A DNA stretch of 49,591 nt from Brachybacterium nesterenkovii (lineage in GTDB: Bacteria > Actinomycetota > Actinomycetes > Actinomycetales > Dermabacteraceae). The notes beneath the pieces were generated by a model. That model saw nothing but the letters and a program-made list of their open reading frames with translations. It searched no databases and was not told the DNA's origin. A program made the translations under genes and the position numbers. Below, in pieces: positions 15,906-23,272 of the stretch (position 1 is its first letter; the number at the start of each line of letters is the position of its first letter). The stretch covers positions 1-49,591 of the forward strand of contig NZ_FWFG01000109.1 of the NCBI RefSeq assembly GCF_900163655.1, given 5' to 3'.

Positions 15906-17558
15906 TCACGGCCAGGTGGGCAGCCACATCCTCCAATGCCACTGCTCGAGCGGAATCGTCTGCCCCGTCCAGATGGGCCAGAAGAACGCGCTGACCAGCA
16001 CGATCAGCACCAGCAGCGATCCGGTGAACAGGGTGCCCGCCAGGCGCCGATCGCGGTCCGCGTGCCGCGGCCCCAGCAGCAGGCCGAACGCGTACGCGAG
16101 GCACAGCACGAGGAACGGCTCGTAGACCACCGAGTAGAAGGTGAAGATCGTGCGGTGCAGGTACAGCATCCACGGCAGGTAGCCGCCGACGATGCCGGCC
16201 AGCGCAGCGAGCGCCCGCCCGTCGCGCCAGACGAGACCGGCGACGAGGCAGACGAGGATCGCCGCCGTCCCGAGCCACCAGATGAGCGGATTGCCCACCG
16301 AGTTGATCTGCGCGGCGCACTTGGCGACCTCGCAGCCCATCTGCCCGTAGTCGTACTGGCGGTAGTAGAAGTTGGTCGGGCGGATCTGTAGCAGCCAGCC
16401 GAGCGGGGACGCCTGGTAGGTGTGCGGGGTGTCGAGGCCGACGTGGAAGGCGTACGCCTCGGCGTGGTAGTGCCACAGGGAGCGCAGGGCGTTGAGCACC
16501 CCGTTGCCGCCCGCGTAGCCGCCCTCGGTCTCGGCCCAGTGGCGGTGGAAGCCGTCGGAGGTGGCGAACCAGCCGCTCCAGGAGGCGAGGTACGTCAGGA
16601 ACGCCCCGCCGACCATGACGAAGAACGCGGGGATCGCGTCCCGGAACAGCCCGTTCTCGAGCCACCGCCGCTCGCCGAGGCGCCGCCTGGCCCACCAGTC
16701 CCACAGCACGGTCATGATCCCGAAGACGGCCAGCACGTACAGGCCCGACCACTTGACGCCGCAGGCGAGCCCTAGCAGCACCCCCGCGGTGATCCGCCAC
16801 GGCCGCAGCCCCGCGCGGATCCCCAGCGACGGCAGAGCCACACCGGCGGCGGCGATGCGGGCGCCGCCCTCGGCCAGGTGCGCCCGGAACCGGTCGCGGT
16901 CGATCAGCAGGGCCCCGAAGGCCGCGAGCACGAAGAACGACAGCACGAGGTCGAGCAGGCCGGTGCGGCTCATGACGAGGTGGAGGCCGTCGACGGCCAG
17001 CAGCAGGCCGGCGATCGCACCGATCGCGGTGGAGCGGAACAGGCGGCGGCCGATGCGCGCGACCATGAGCACGCTCAGCGCCCCGAGCAGCGCCACGGAG
17101 ATCCGCCATCCCCAGGGGGAGTCCGCCCCCAGCAGGGCCTCGCCCGCGCCGATCACCCACTTGCCGACCGGCGGATGCACCACGTACTCGCCCTGGGAGA
17201 GGTAGGTGTCGACCCGCCCGGCCTCGAAGGCCGCGTTCGGCTCGTCGGGCCAGGCCATCTCGGCGCCGTGGCGCCAGATCGTGTATCCGTCCTTGACGTA
17301 GTAGGTCTCGTCGAACACGAGGGTGCGGATATCGCCCAGGCCCTGCAGCCGCAGCACGAGCGCGAGGGCGAAGACGGCGAGCGACCAGAACCAGCCGGCG
17401 ACGCGGTCGGACAGGTCGAAGACCCGCAGTCGACGTCGGAGCCGGTCGCGCTCCAGAGCCTCCTCGACGCGTCCGTCCGCGGCAGGAGACGCGGAGGGCG
17501 ACTCGGGGGTCTCGACGGGATCGGACCCGGGGACGGCGAGATCGGCCCGTGTGCTCAC
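15906..17558 (-). CDS. pmt: Dolichyl-phosphate-mannose-protein mannosyltransferase
   Basis: 550-aa multi-membrane glycosyltransferase of the PMT family that O-mannosylates secreted proteins using polyprenyl-phosphate mannose. It opens with a charged disordered head, then a first helix, the acidic motif TLVFDETYYVKDG (Asp83-Glu84, essential in mycobacterial and yeast PMTs), EYVVHPPVGKW, several helices, and the conserved C-terminal end WHWRMWLPTWP. It corresponds to Rv1002c and, as there, is divergent from rsmI. The start is GTG 17558, 6 nt after a TAGCAT box. The gap to malQ is 81 nt. Confidence 0.94.
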   Translation of the reverse strand: MSTRADLAVPGSDPVETPESPSASPAADGRVEEALERDRLRRRLRVFDLSDRVAGWFWSLAVFALALVLRLQGLGDIRTLVFDETYYVKDGYTIWRHGAEMAWPDEPNAAFEAGRVDTYLSQGEYVVHPPVGKWVIGAGEALLGADSPWGWRISVALLGALSVLMVARIGRRLFRSTAIGAIAGLLLAVDGLHLVMSRTGLLDLVLSFFVLAAFGALLIDRDRFRAHLAEGGARIAAAGVALPSLGIRAGLRPWRITAGVLLGLACGVKWSGLYVLAVFGIMTVLWDWWARRRLGERRWLENGLFRDAIPAFFVMVGGAFLTYLASWSGWFATSDGFHRHWAETEGGYAGGNGVLNALRSLWHYHAEAYAFHVGLDTPHTYQASPLGWLLQIRPTNFYYRQYDYGQMGCEVAKCAAQINSVGNPLIWWLGTAAILVCLVAGLVWRDGRALAALAGIVGGYLPWMLYLHRTIFTFYSVVYEPFLVLCLAYAFGLLLGPRHADRDRRLAGTLFTGSLLVLIVLVSAFFWPIWTGQTIPLEQWHWRMWLPTWP

Positions 17559-17564
17559 CGGGCC

Positions 17565-17570
17565 ATGCTA
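17565..17570 (-). promoter_or_regulatory. -10 box of pmt
   Basis: TAGCAT (minus strand) ends 6 nt before the GTG start of pmt; leaderless by the same rule as rsmI on the other side of this 71-bp divergent gap. Confidence 0.6.
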
Positions 17571-17617
17571 GGACATCGCCCCTGTCCAGCCGCCGGTCGG
17601 GGGAGGGGCCGGACGCC

Positions 17618-17623
17618 TACGAT
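17618..17623 (+). promoter_or_regulatory. -10 box of rsmI
   Basis: TACGAT ends 6 nt before GTG 17630; no ribosome-binding site is visible. It decides the GTG start. Confidence 0.6.
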
Positions 17624-17629
17624 GGGGCC

Positions 17630-18511
17630 GTGAGCGACGAGCAGACCCCGCGCCCCGGCGAGCCGGTGCCGATCCCGCGCCCCGGCGAGCTCACGCTCGC
17701 GGCCACGCCGATCGGCAATCCCCTGGACGCCCCCGTCCGCCTCGTGCGCGTCCTCGAGGCCGCCGATGTGATCGCCGCCGAGGACACGCGGCGCTTGGGG
17801 CGGCTCGCGCGGGACCTCGGAGCGAGCATCACCGCGCAGGTCATCGCCTACCACGAGCACACCGAGGCCGAGCGCACGCCCTGGCTGATGGACGCCCTGC
17901 GCGACGGCAGACGTGTGGTGCTCGTGACCGACGCCGGCATGCCCGTCGTCTCCGACCCCGGGTACCGCGCCGTGCGCGCCGCGATCGATGCGGACCTCCC
18001 CGTCACCGTCATCCCCGGCCCCTCCGCGGTGCTCACCGCGCTCGCCGCCTCGGGGCTGCCGCCGGACCGCTTCGCCTTCGAGGGCTTCGCGCCCCGCACG
18101 CCCGGGCGCCGCGCCGCCCTGTTCGCCGCGCTCGCCGCCGACGAGCGCACGCTCGTGTTCTTCGAATCCCCCCGGCGCACGGCCGCGACGCTCGCCGCGA
18201 TGGCCGAGGGCTTCGGGGCCCAGCGCCCCGCCGCCGTCGCGCGCGAGCTCACCAAGACGCATGAGGAGGTCCGGCGCGGCACGCTCGGCGAGCTCGCCGC
18301 CTGGGCCCGCGAGCGCGAGGTGCTGGGGGAGATCGTGATCGTCGTGGGCGGCTCGCGCACCGTGGAGGCCGACGCCGCCGACCTCGTCGGCGAGGTCCTC
18401 GAGCGCACCGCGGCGGGGGAGCGGATGAAGGATGCCGCCCGGGCCGTCGCCGCCGCCCACGAGGGGGTCACCGGTCGCGAGCTCTACGCGCTCGCTCTCG
18501 AGCACCGCTGA
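17630..18511 (+). CDS. rsmI: 16S rRNA (cytidine-2'-O)-methyltransferase
   Basis: 293 aa; uses SAM to 2'-O-methylate C1402 of 16S rRNA. Typical tetrapyrrole-methylase fold: GELTLAATPIGNPLDAPVRLVRVLEAADVIAAEDTRR, VLVTDAGMPVVSDPGYR, VTVIPGPSAVLTALAASGLP, and FFESPRRTAATLAAM near the C-terminal domain. It is divergent from pmt as in Mycobacterium. The usual downstream neighbour metG is missing; instead a terminator and the reversed rpmF gene follow. The start is GTG 17630 on the evidence of the -10 box. Confidence 0.95.
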   Translation: MSDEQTPRPGEPVPIPRPGELTLAATPIGNPLDAPVRLVRVLEAADVIAAEDTRRLGRLARDLGASITAQVIAYHEHTEAERTPWLMDALRDGRRVVLVTDAGMPVVSDPGYRAVRAAIDADLPVTVIPGPSAVLTALAASGLPPDRFAFEGFAPRTPGRRAALFAALAADERTLVFFESPRRTAATLAAMAEGFGAQRPAAVARELTKTHEEVRRGTLGELAAWAREREVLGEIVIVVGGSRTVEADAADLVGEVLERTAAGERMKDAARAVAAAHEGVTGRELYALALEHR

Positions 18512-18579
18512 GCCGGATCCCGGCTGGGGCCCATCGTCCCGGAGGCCGATCACAGCCGAGGCCTCTTCCAGCCTCGCAT

Positions 18580-18617
18580 GACGAGAGCCCCGACCGCGGA
18601 CGGTCGGGGCTCTCGTC
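18580..18617. terminator. Bidirectional terminator between rsmI and rpmF
   Basis: A perfect 17-bp stem (arms 18580-18596 and 18601-18617) with a CGGA loop, between convergent genes. No long U tract, as is usual in high-GC actinobacteria. Confidence 0.88.
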
Positions 18618-18637
18618 GAAGAACAGGGGAGAGGAGC

Positions 18638-18808
18638 TCAGTCCTCGATCTGCAGCAGGCCGCGCTGGTACGCCTTGGCCAGGCGGCGCGGGACCGACGC
18701 GGTGCGGCCGCGCACGGTCACCTGCACCAGGTCGGCGTTCTCGGCCTTCCAGTTGGCGCGGCGCGAACGGGTGCGGGCCCGGGACATCTTGAACTTGGGC
18801 ACTGCCAT
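18638..18808 (-). CDS. rpmF: Ribosomal protein bL32, cysteine-free form
   Basis: 56 aa; begins [20 protein letters not shown], the bL32 signature, and ends [15 protein letters not shown]. It binds 23S rRNA in the large subunit. There is no Cys, so it is the zinc-free C-minus form, not the zinc-ribbon one. A strong SD, AAGGAG, lies 7 nt ahead of ATG 18808. The gene points against rsmI and is divergent from tatD, and sits where metG is found in related genomes. No Zur-box-like palindrome was seen upstream. Confidence 0.95.
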   Translation of the reverse strand: MAVPKFKMSRARTRSRRANWKAENADLVQVTVRGRTASVPRRLAKAYQRGLLQIED

Positions 18809-19112
18809 GGGAACGCTCCTTGAGTGGACTGTCCGGGACGGACGGCGAAACTGAGGGGTGACGCTCGGTCCCGCCAGCGGCCTTGACGACCGGGTGCCCG
18901 GACGTGCGACGGCGCGCGGAACGACGCGCAACGAGGAACCATTCAACCACAGGCGCGGGCACGGCGTCCCCGCGGGGCGGGGTGACCTCTGCCACCGCCC
19001 CCGTGGTTGCCGCTCCGACGAGCCGCCGAGCCGAGCTGTGGACGAGGGCCGCGGAACGGGGAGGTGCGGTGGAGGTCGCGGACGCGGTGACGGATCGGAC
19101 GCGCGGGGCTCC
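18809..19112. other. Divergent intergenic region rpmF / tatD
   Basis: About 300 bp with no convincing gene. It must hold the rpmF promoter on the minus strand, but I cannot assign a clear -35/-10 pair. Its right end holds the tatD -10 box. Confidence 0.4.
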
Positions 19113-19118
19113 TACGAT
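19113..19118 (+). promoter_or_regulatory. -10 box of tatD
   Basis: TACGAT ends 6 nt before ATG 19125; predicted leaderless promoter of the tatD-rsmA-ispE operon. Confidence 0.6.
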
Positions 19119-19124
19119 GGTGCC

Positions 19125-20105
19125 ATGCCCGGTCAGACCGCCCCGCACGACAGCGGCCCCGGCGTCGACCGCGACGCCGCTGCCGCCCCGCGACCCGTCC
19201 ACGAGCGCTCCGCCGCGGATGCCGGGCGCCCGCGGCGAGACCGCTCGTGGCCGCCGGCCCCCGATCCGCTCCCGTTCCCCGTCATCGACAACCACTGCCA
19301 CCTCGACTTCGCCGACGGCGATGAGCACCTCGACGTCGACGAGCACATCGAGCGCGCCCGCGCCGTCGGCGTCGACGCGATGATCACGATCGGCTCGGAC
19401 CGCGAGGCCGCGCACTGGACCGCCGATCTGCTGGCCCGTGAGCCGCGCCTGCGCGGCGGCGTCGCCGTCCATCCCAACGAGGCGGCCCTGCACGCCCGCG
19501 GCACCGACCACGAGGGGCGGGAGATGATCCCGCTCGACGAGGCGATCGCCGAGATCGACCGCCTCGTCCGCGGCCCCGGCATGGTCGTGGTGGGAGAGAC
19601 GGGGCTCGACTGGTTCCGCACCTCCCGCAAGGACGAGCGGGCGCGCACCGCCCAGCTCGACGCCTTCCGCGCGCACATCGCGCTGGCCAAGGAGACGGGC
19701 CTGCCGCTGCAGATCCACGACCGCGACGCCCACCGCGACGTCCTGGAGGTGCTCGATGCCGACGGCGCCCCCGAGCGCACCGTCCTGCACTGCTTCTCCG
19801 GGGACGCGGAGTTCGCGCGCGCCTGCGTGGACCGCGGCTTCTACCTCTCCTTCGCCGGCACGGCGACGTTCAAGAACGCGGAGAACCTGCGCGCCGCGCT
19901 CGCCGAGGTCGGGATCGGGCGCGTCATGGTCGAGACCGATGCGCCGTTCCTCACGCCTGCCCCCTACCGGGGCCGCCCCAATTCCTCCTATCTGATCCCG
20001 CTCACGATGGCCCAGATCGCCGAGTCCACCGGCACGGAGCTGGAGGCCGCGTGCCGCGCGGTCCGTGCGACCACGCGCGAGGTGTACGGGTGGCCGGCGG
20101 CATGA
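19125..20105 (+). CDS. tatD: TatD family metal-dependent deoxyribonuclease
   Basis: 326 aa, amidohydrolase-fold 3'-5' exonuclease / DNA-repair hydrolase in the cytoplasm. Metal and active-site motifs: DNHCHLDFAD (HxH), VVGETGLDWFR with the bridging Glu, LPLQIHDRDAH, VLHCFSGD, and VMVETDAPFLTPAPYRGRPN with the late Asp. A roughly 50-residue N-terminal extension is disordered. It heads a four-gene operon: its stop overlaps the rsmA start by 4 bp. In mycobacteria rpfB lies between tatD and rsmA; here there is no room for it. ATG 19125 is supported by the -10 box. Confidence 0.94.
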   Translation: MPGQTAPHDSGPGVDRDAAAAPRPVHERSAADAGRPRRDRSWPPAPDPLPFPVIDNHCHLDFADGDEHLDVDEHIERARAVGVDAMITIGSDREAAHWTADLLAREPRLRGGVAVHPNEAALHARGTDHEGREMIPLDEAIAEIDRLVRGPGMVVVGETGLDWFRTSRKDERARTAQLDAFRAHIALAKETGLPLQIHDRDAHRDVLEVLDADGAPERTVLHCFSGDAEFARACVDRGFYLSFAGTATFKNAENLRAALAEVGIGRVMVETDAPFLTPAPYRGRPNSSYLIPLTMAQIAESTGTELEAACRAVRATTREVYGWPAA

Positions 20106-21022
20106 GCGCGAGCACGAGCGCGGACGAGCCCCGCCCGGCACCGGATACCGCCGACGCCCCTACGATGCTCCTGAGCGGCCGCGACATCCGCGAGCTCGCC
20201 GAGGCCGGGGGCGTGCACCCCTCCAAGCATCGCGGGCAGAACTTCCTCACGGACCCCAACACGGTGCGCGCGATCGTCGAGCGCGCCGGCATCGGCCAGG
20301 GCGATCGCGTGCTCGAGGTCGGCCCCGGCCTGGGCTCCCTCACGCTCGGCCTCCTCGAGGCGGGCGCCTCGGTGGCCGCGGTCGAGCTCGACCGGGCGCT
20401 CGCGCAGATGCTCCCGCTGACCCTGCGGGCCCGCGGGATCCCCGAGGACCGCTTCGCGCTCGTCCACGCCGACGCCCTCGCGATCACCGAGCTCCCGTCG
20501 CTGCCGGGCGGCGCGCCCGACCGCTTCGTCGCGAACCTGCCCTACAACGTCGCCACCCCCATCCTGCTGACCCTCCTGGGGCGCTTCCCCGGGCTGCGCA
20601 CCGCCTTCGTCATGGTCCAGGCGGAGGTCGTCGACCGGCTCGTCGCCGCGCCCGGCTCCCGCGTCTACGGAGCCCCGAGCGTGAAGACCGCTTGGTACGG
20701 GCGGGCCGAGCGCACCGGCACGGTCTCGCGCCAGGTGTTCTGGCCGGTCCCCAACGTCGACTCCTCCCTGGTGCAGGTCACCCGGCGCGAGGAGCCGCTG
20801 GGCACGGACGCCGAGCGCGAGGCGACGTTCGCGGTGATCGATGCGGCCTTCGCCCAGCGCCGCAAGATGCTGCGCCCCGCTCTGGCGGCCTGGGCGGGCG
20901 GCGCCGCGCGCGCCGAGGAGATCCTGCGCAGCGCGGACATCGACCCGACTCGCCGCGGCGAGACCCTCGAGGTCGCCGACTTCCTCGCGATCGCCCGTGC
21001 CGCGCAGGGAGCCCCGGCATGA
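20102..21022 (+). CDS. rsmA: 16S rRNA dimethyladenosine transferase
   Basis: 306 aa (KsgA); dimethylates A1518 and A1519 of 16S rRNA with SAM late in 30S assembly. Motifs: KHRGQNFLTDPNTVRAIV, VLEVGPGLGSLTLGLLEAG (SAM-binding motif I), VAAVELDRALA, FVANLPYNVATPIL (NLPY catalytic motif), and VDSSLVQVTRR. The start overlaps the tatD stop (ATGA) and the stop overlaps the ispE start (ATGA), so translation is coupled throughout. Length is normal for actinobacteria. Confidence 0.96.
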   Translation: MSASTSADEPRPAPDTADAPTMLLSGRDIRELAEAGGVHPSKHRGQNFLTDPNTVRAIVERAGIGQGDRVLEVGPGLGSLTLGLLEAGASVAAVELDRALAQMLPLTLRARGIPEDRFALVHADALAITELPSLPGGAPDRFVANLPYNVATPILLTLLGRFPGLRTAFVMVQAEVVDRLVAAPGSRVYGAPSVKTAWYGRAERTGTVSRQVFWPVPNVDSSLVQVTRREEPLGTDAEREATFAVIDAAFAQRRKMLRPALAAWAGGAARAEEILRSADIDPTRRGETLEVADFLAIARAAQGAPA

Positions 21023-21966
21023 CCGGCCCCGGGACGCCCCCGGCCGCGCCCCTCGAGCGCGTCGTCGTCAGCGCCCCCGGCAAGATCAACCTCTCGCTCG
21101 GGGTCGGCGGCGTCGACGGCCGCGGCTACCACCAGCTCGCGACCGTCTTCCACGCCGTCGGTCTCGTCGAGACGATCACGGTCGAGCGCGCCGTCGGCCT
21201 GCATCTGTCGCTCGACTCGCACGTCGAGGGCGACGTCCCGCTGGACGGCGGGAACCTGGCCCTGCGCGCGGCCGAGCTGCTGCGCGCCCGCGGCGGCGTG
21301 TCCGAGGGCGCGGCGATCAGCATCGACAAGCGCGTCCCGGTCGCCGGCGGCATGGGCGGAGGCTCCGCCGACGCCGCCGCGACCCTCGTGGCGCTGAACC
21401 GCCTGTGGGGGCTCGGCATCCCGCCGGAGGAGCTGCGGCGCCTGGGCGGCGAGCTCGGGGCGGACGTCCCCTTCGCGATGCTGGGGCGCACGGCGCTCGG
21501 CCGCGGCAACGGCGGCGACCTCTCGAGCGTGCTCGCCGAGGGCCAGTGGCACTGGGTGCTCGCCGTGCCGGGCGGACAGCTGTCCACGCCCGAGGTCTAC
21601 CGGCGCTTCGACCAGCTCGTGCTCGAGCACGGGCGCGATGTGCGGCAGGTCCCCGAGCCCGATGCGGACCAGCTCCAGGCGCTGCGCTGCGGGGACGTCG
21701 AGCTGCTCGGCCAGACCCTCCACAACGACCTGCAGGGCCCCGCCTTCACCCTGCACCCGGGTCTCGAGCCCGTCATCGCGCTCGCCGAGGGCGCCGGGGC
21801 CTGCGGGGCGATCGTCTCCGGCTCGGGACCGACGATCGCGGTCCTGGCCCGCGACGCCGAGCACGCCGCCGAGCTCGCGGGCGTGGTGCAGGCCTCCGGG
21901 CTGGTGCGCGAGACCCACTGCACCACGGGCGGCATGCCCGGCGCCCGCATCCTCGAGGAGAGCTGA
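21019..21966 (+). CDS. ispE: 4-diphosphocytidyl-2-C-methyl-D-erythritol kinase
   Basis: 315 aa GHMP kinase that phosphorylates CDP-methylerythritol in the MEP isoprenoid pathway. Seen: VVVSAPGKINLSLGVGGVDGRGYH with the substrate Lys, the glycine-rich ATP loop VPVAGGMGGGSADAAATLVAL, GADVPFAMLG, and the C-terminal IVSGSGPTIAVLA. The ATG overlaps the rsmA stop by 4 bp. The same rsmA-ispE order is found across actinobacteria. The stop TGA is followed directly by the ATG of the next gene. Confidence 0.96.
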   Translation: MTGPGTPPAAPLERVVVSAPGKINLSLGVGGVDGRGYHQLATVFHAVGLVETITVERAVGLHLSLDSHVEGDVPLDGGNLALRAAELLRARGGVSEGAAISIDKRVPVAGGMGGGSADAAATLVALNRLWGLGIPPEELRRLGGELGADVPFAMLGRTALGRGNGGDLSSVLAEGQWHWVLAVPGGQLSTPEVYRRFDQLVLEHGRDVRQVPEPDADQLQALRCGDVELLGQTLHNDLQGPAFTLHPGLEPVIALAEGAGACGAIVSGSGPTIAVLARDAEHAAELAGVVQASGLVRETHCTTGGMPGARILEES

Positions 21967-22977
21967 ATGCCCGTCGCACCTGCCGCCGCTCCTGTCCGGA
22001 TCGCCGTCCTCGGGACCTCCGCGATCGCCCGGAGCTTCGTCGAGGCCGCCGGGCACGTCCCGCAGATCGCGCCGACCGTCGTCCTCTCGCGCGCCCAGGA
22101 GACGGCGGACGCCTTCGCCGCGGAGGCCGCGAGCCTCGGGACGACGATGGCCGCCCGCTGCGACCGCGCGGCCGTCCTCGCGGACCCGGAGGTCGACGCC
22201 GTCTACATCGCCTCGCCCACCACGTGCCATGAGGCCGATGTGCTCGAGGCCCTCGACGCGGGCAAGCACGTGCTATGCGAGAAGCCGCTGGCCCTCTCGC
22301 TCGCCTCCTTCGACCGCATGCACGATCGCGCCCGCGAGCAGGGGCTGGTGCTGATGGAGGCCGCGCGGGCCGTCCACGACCCGGCCTGGGCCCTCATCGC
22401 CGAGGCCCTGCCGGCCCTCGGGCGCATCTGGCACGCGCGTTTCGAGATGTGCCAGTACTCGAGCCGCTACGACGCCGTCCGCGCCGGCGAGCACCGCCGC
22501 GCCTTCGACCCCGCCTTCGGACACAGCGCCCTCTCGGACATCGGGATCTACACGGTGCTGCCGGCCGTGCAGCTGTTCGGGGCCCCGGAGCGCAGCGTCT
22601 CGACGTCCCAGAGCCTGGAATCCGGCTTCGACGCCTCGGGCGCCGTCCTGCTGACCTACCCGACGCTGTCCGTGCTGTGCCGCTACTCCAAGGTCAGCGC
22701 CACCACCACCGGGTCCACGATCGAGGGGGAGGACGCGACGCTGCGCATCGACTCCGTCTCCGAGCCCGGCCGGATCGAGATCGAGCGGCGCGACGGCACC
22801 CGCGAGACGCTCCTGGACCAGGCCCCGCGATCGGTCGCGCAGTCGATGGTCCACGAGCTCGCGGACTTCGCGCGCGTGGTCGCCGACGGAGCCGTCGAGC
22901 ACCCCTTCGCGCGGATCTCGCGGGACGCCGTCGCGGTGATGGAACGCGCCTACAGCGAAGGGGCCGCCGCCTCCTGA
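21967..22977 (+). CDS. Gfo/Idh/MocA family oxidoreductase
   Basis: 336 aa NAD(P)-dependent oxidoreductase. N-terminal Rossmann fold (VRIAVLGTSAIARSFVEAAG), VDAVYIASPTTCHEADVLEALDAGKHVLCEKPL with the catalytic EKP Lys, then the C-terminal Gfo/Idh domain. Probably acts on a sugar, polyol or sugar derivative; the substrate is not readable. The ATG immediately follows the ispE stop, so it is the last gene of the tatD operon, although it is not a usual member of this block. Confidence 0.92.
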   Translation: MPVAPAAAPVRIAVLGTSAIARSFVEAAGHVPQIAPTVVLSRAQETADAFAAEAASLGTTMAARCDRAAVLADPEVDAVYIASPTTCHEADVLEALDAGKHVLCEKPLALSLASFDRMHDRAREQGLVLMEAARAVHDPAWALIAEALPALGRIWHARFEMCQYSSRYDAVRAGEHRRAFDPAFGHSALSDIGIYTVLPAVQLFGAPERSVSTSQSLESGFDASGAVLLTYPTLSVLCRYSKVSATTTGSTIEGEDATLRIDSVSEPGRIEIERRDGTRETLLDQAPRSVAQSMVHELADFARVVADGAVEHPFARISRDAVAVMERAYSEGAAAS

Positions 22978-22990
22978 CGGCACGCGGGCC

Positions 22991-23032
22991 CGGCGGATGA
23001 GGGCCGACGGATGGAGGCCGGCGGATGAGGGC
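22991..23032. repeat. 14-bp tandem repeat, three copies
   Basis: CGGCGGATGAGGGC (22991-23004), a variant copy (23005-23018), and an exact third copy (23019-23032), 13 bp after the oxidoreductase stop codon. Confidence 0.85.
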
Positions 23033-23077
23033 CGGCCCGGGCTCCGGGACCTCCGTCCCGATCGCGGGCTCCGCCGA

Positions 23078-23086
23078 TGCTATGGT
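23078..23086 (+). promoter_or_regulatory. Probable extended -10 promoter of the PTS gene
   Basis: TGCTATGGT (extended -10 TGn plus TATGGT) about 25 nt upstream of the antiterminator RNA element. A -35 box is not obvious. Transcription would start near 23093. Confidence 0.45.
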
Positions 23087-23110
23087 TCTCGACGAGCTCT
23101 TCGCTCGTAC

Positions 23111-23140
23111 AGGGTTGTTACTCGCATGAGGCAAGACCTG
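23111..23140 (+). promoter_or_regulatory. Ribonucleic antiterminator (RAT), LicT/BglG type
   Basis: The 30-nt element at 23111-23140 matches the RAT consensus for LicT/SacY/BglG (core GGGTTGTTACT at its 5' side and GGCAAGACCT at its 3' side). Its last 8 nt (AAGACCTG) are also the first 8 nt of the following terminator stem. The antiterminator protein encoded at 25642 should bind it and block terminator folding when a beta-glucoside is present. Confidence 0.85.
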
Positions 23141-23172
23141 GGACCGCGCTCCCGCGCACCGTCCCGGGTCTT
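23133..23172 (+). terminator. Intrinsic terminator overlapping the RAT
   Basis: A 12-bp stem with one T-G wobble (arms 23133-23144 and 23161-23172), 16-nt loop, then CTTTC. It lies about 100 nt upstream of the PTS gene start and is mutually exclusive with the RAT. Confidence 0.85.
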
Positions 23173-23272
23173 CTTTCATGCCCGGGAGCCGACAGGACCC
23201 CGGAGCGCCCGACGGCGTCGGCTCGGTCCCCGATCCCTCGGATCACTGTCATCTCCCCTGCGAAGGCGCATC

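Noticed and set aside
20158-20171. A TACGAT box and downstream start inside rsmA
   Set aside because: It would start at no start codon 6 nt later and would remove conserved KsgA residues little, but the 4-bp overlap with tatD gives a better start.
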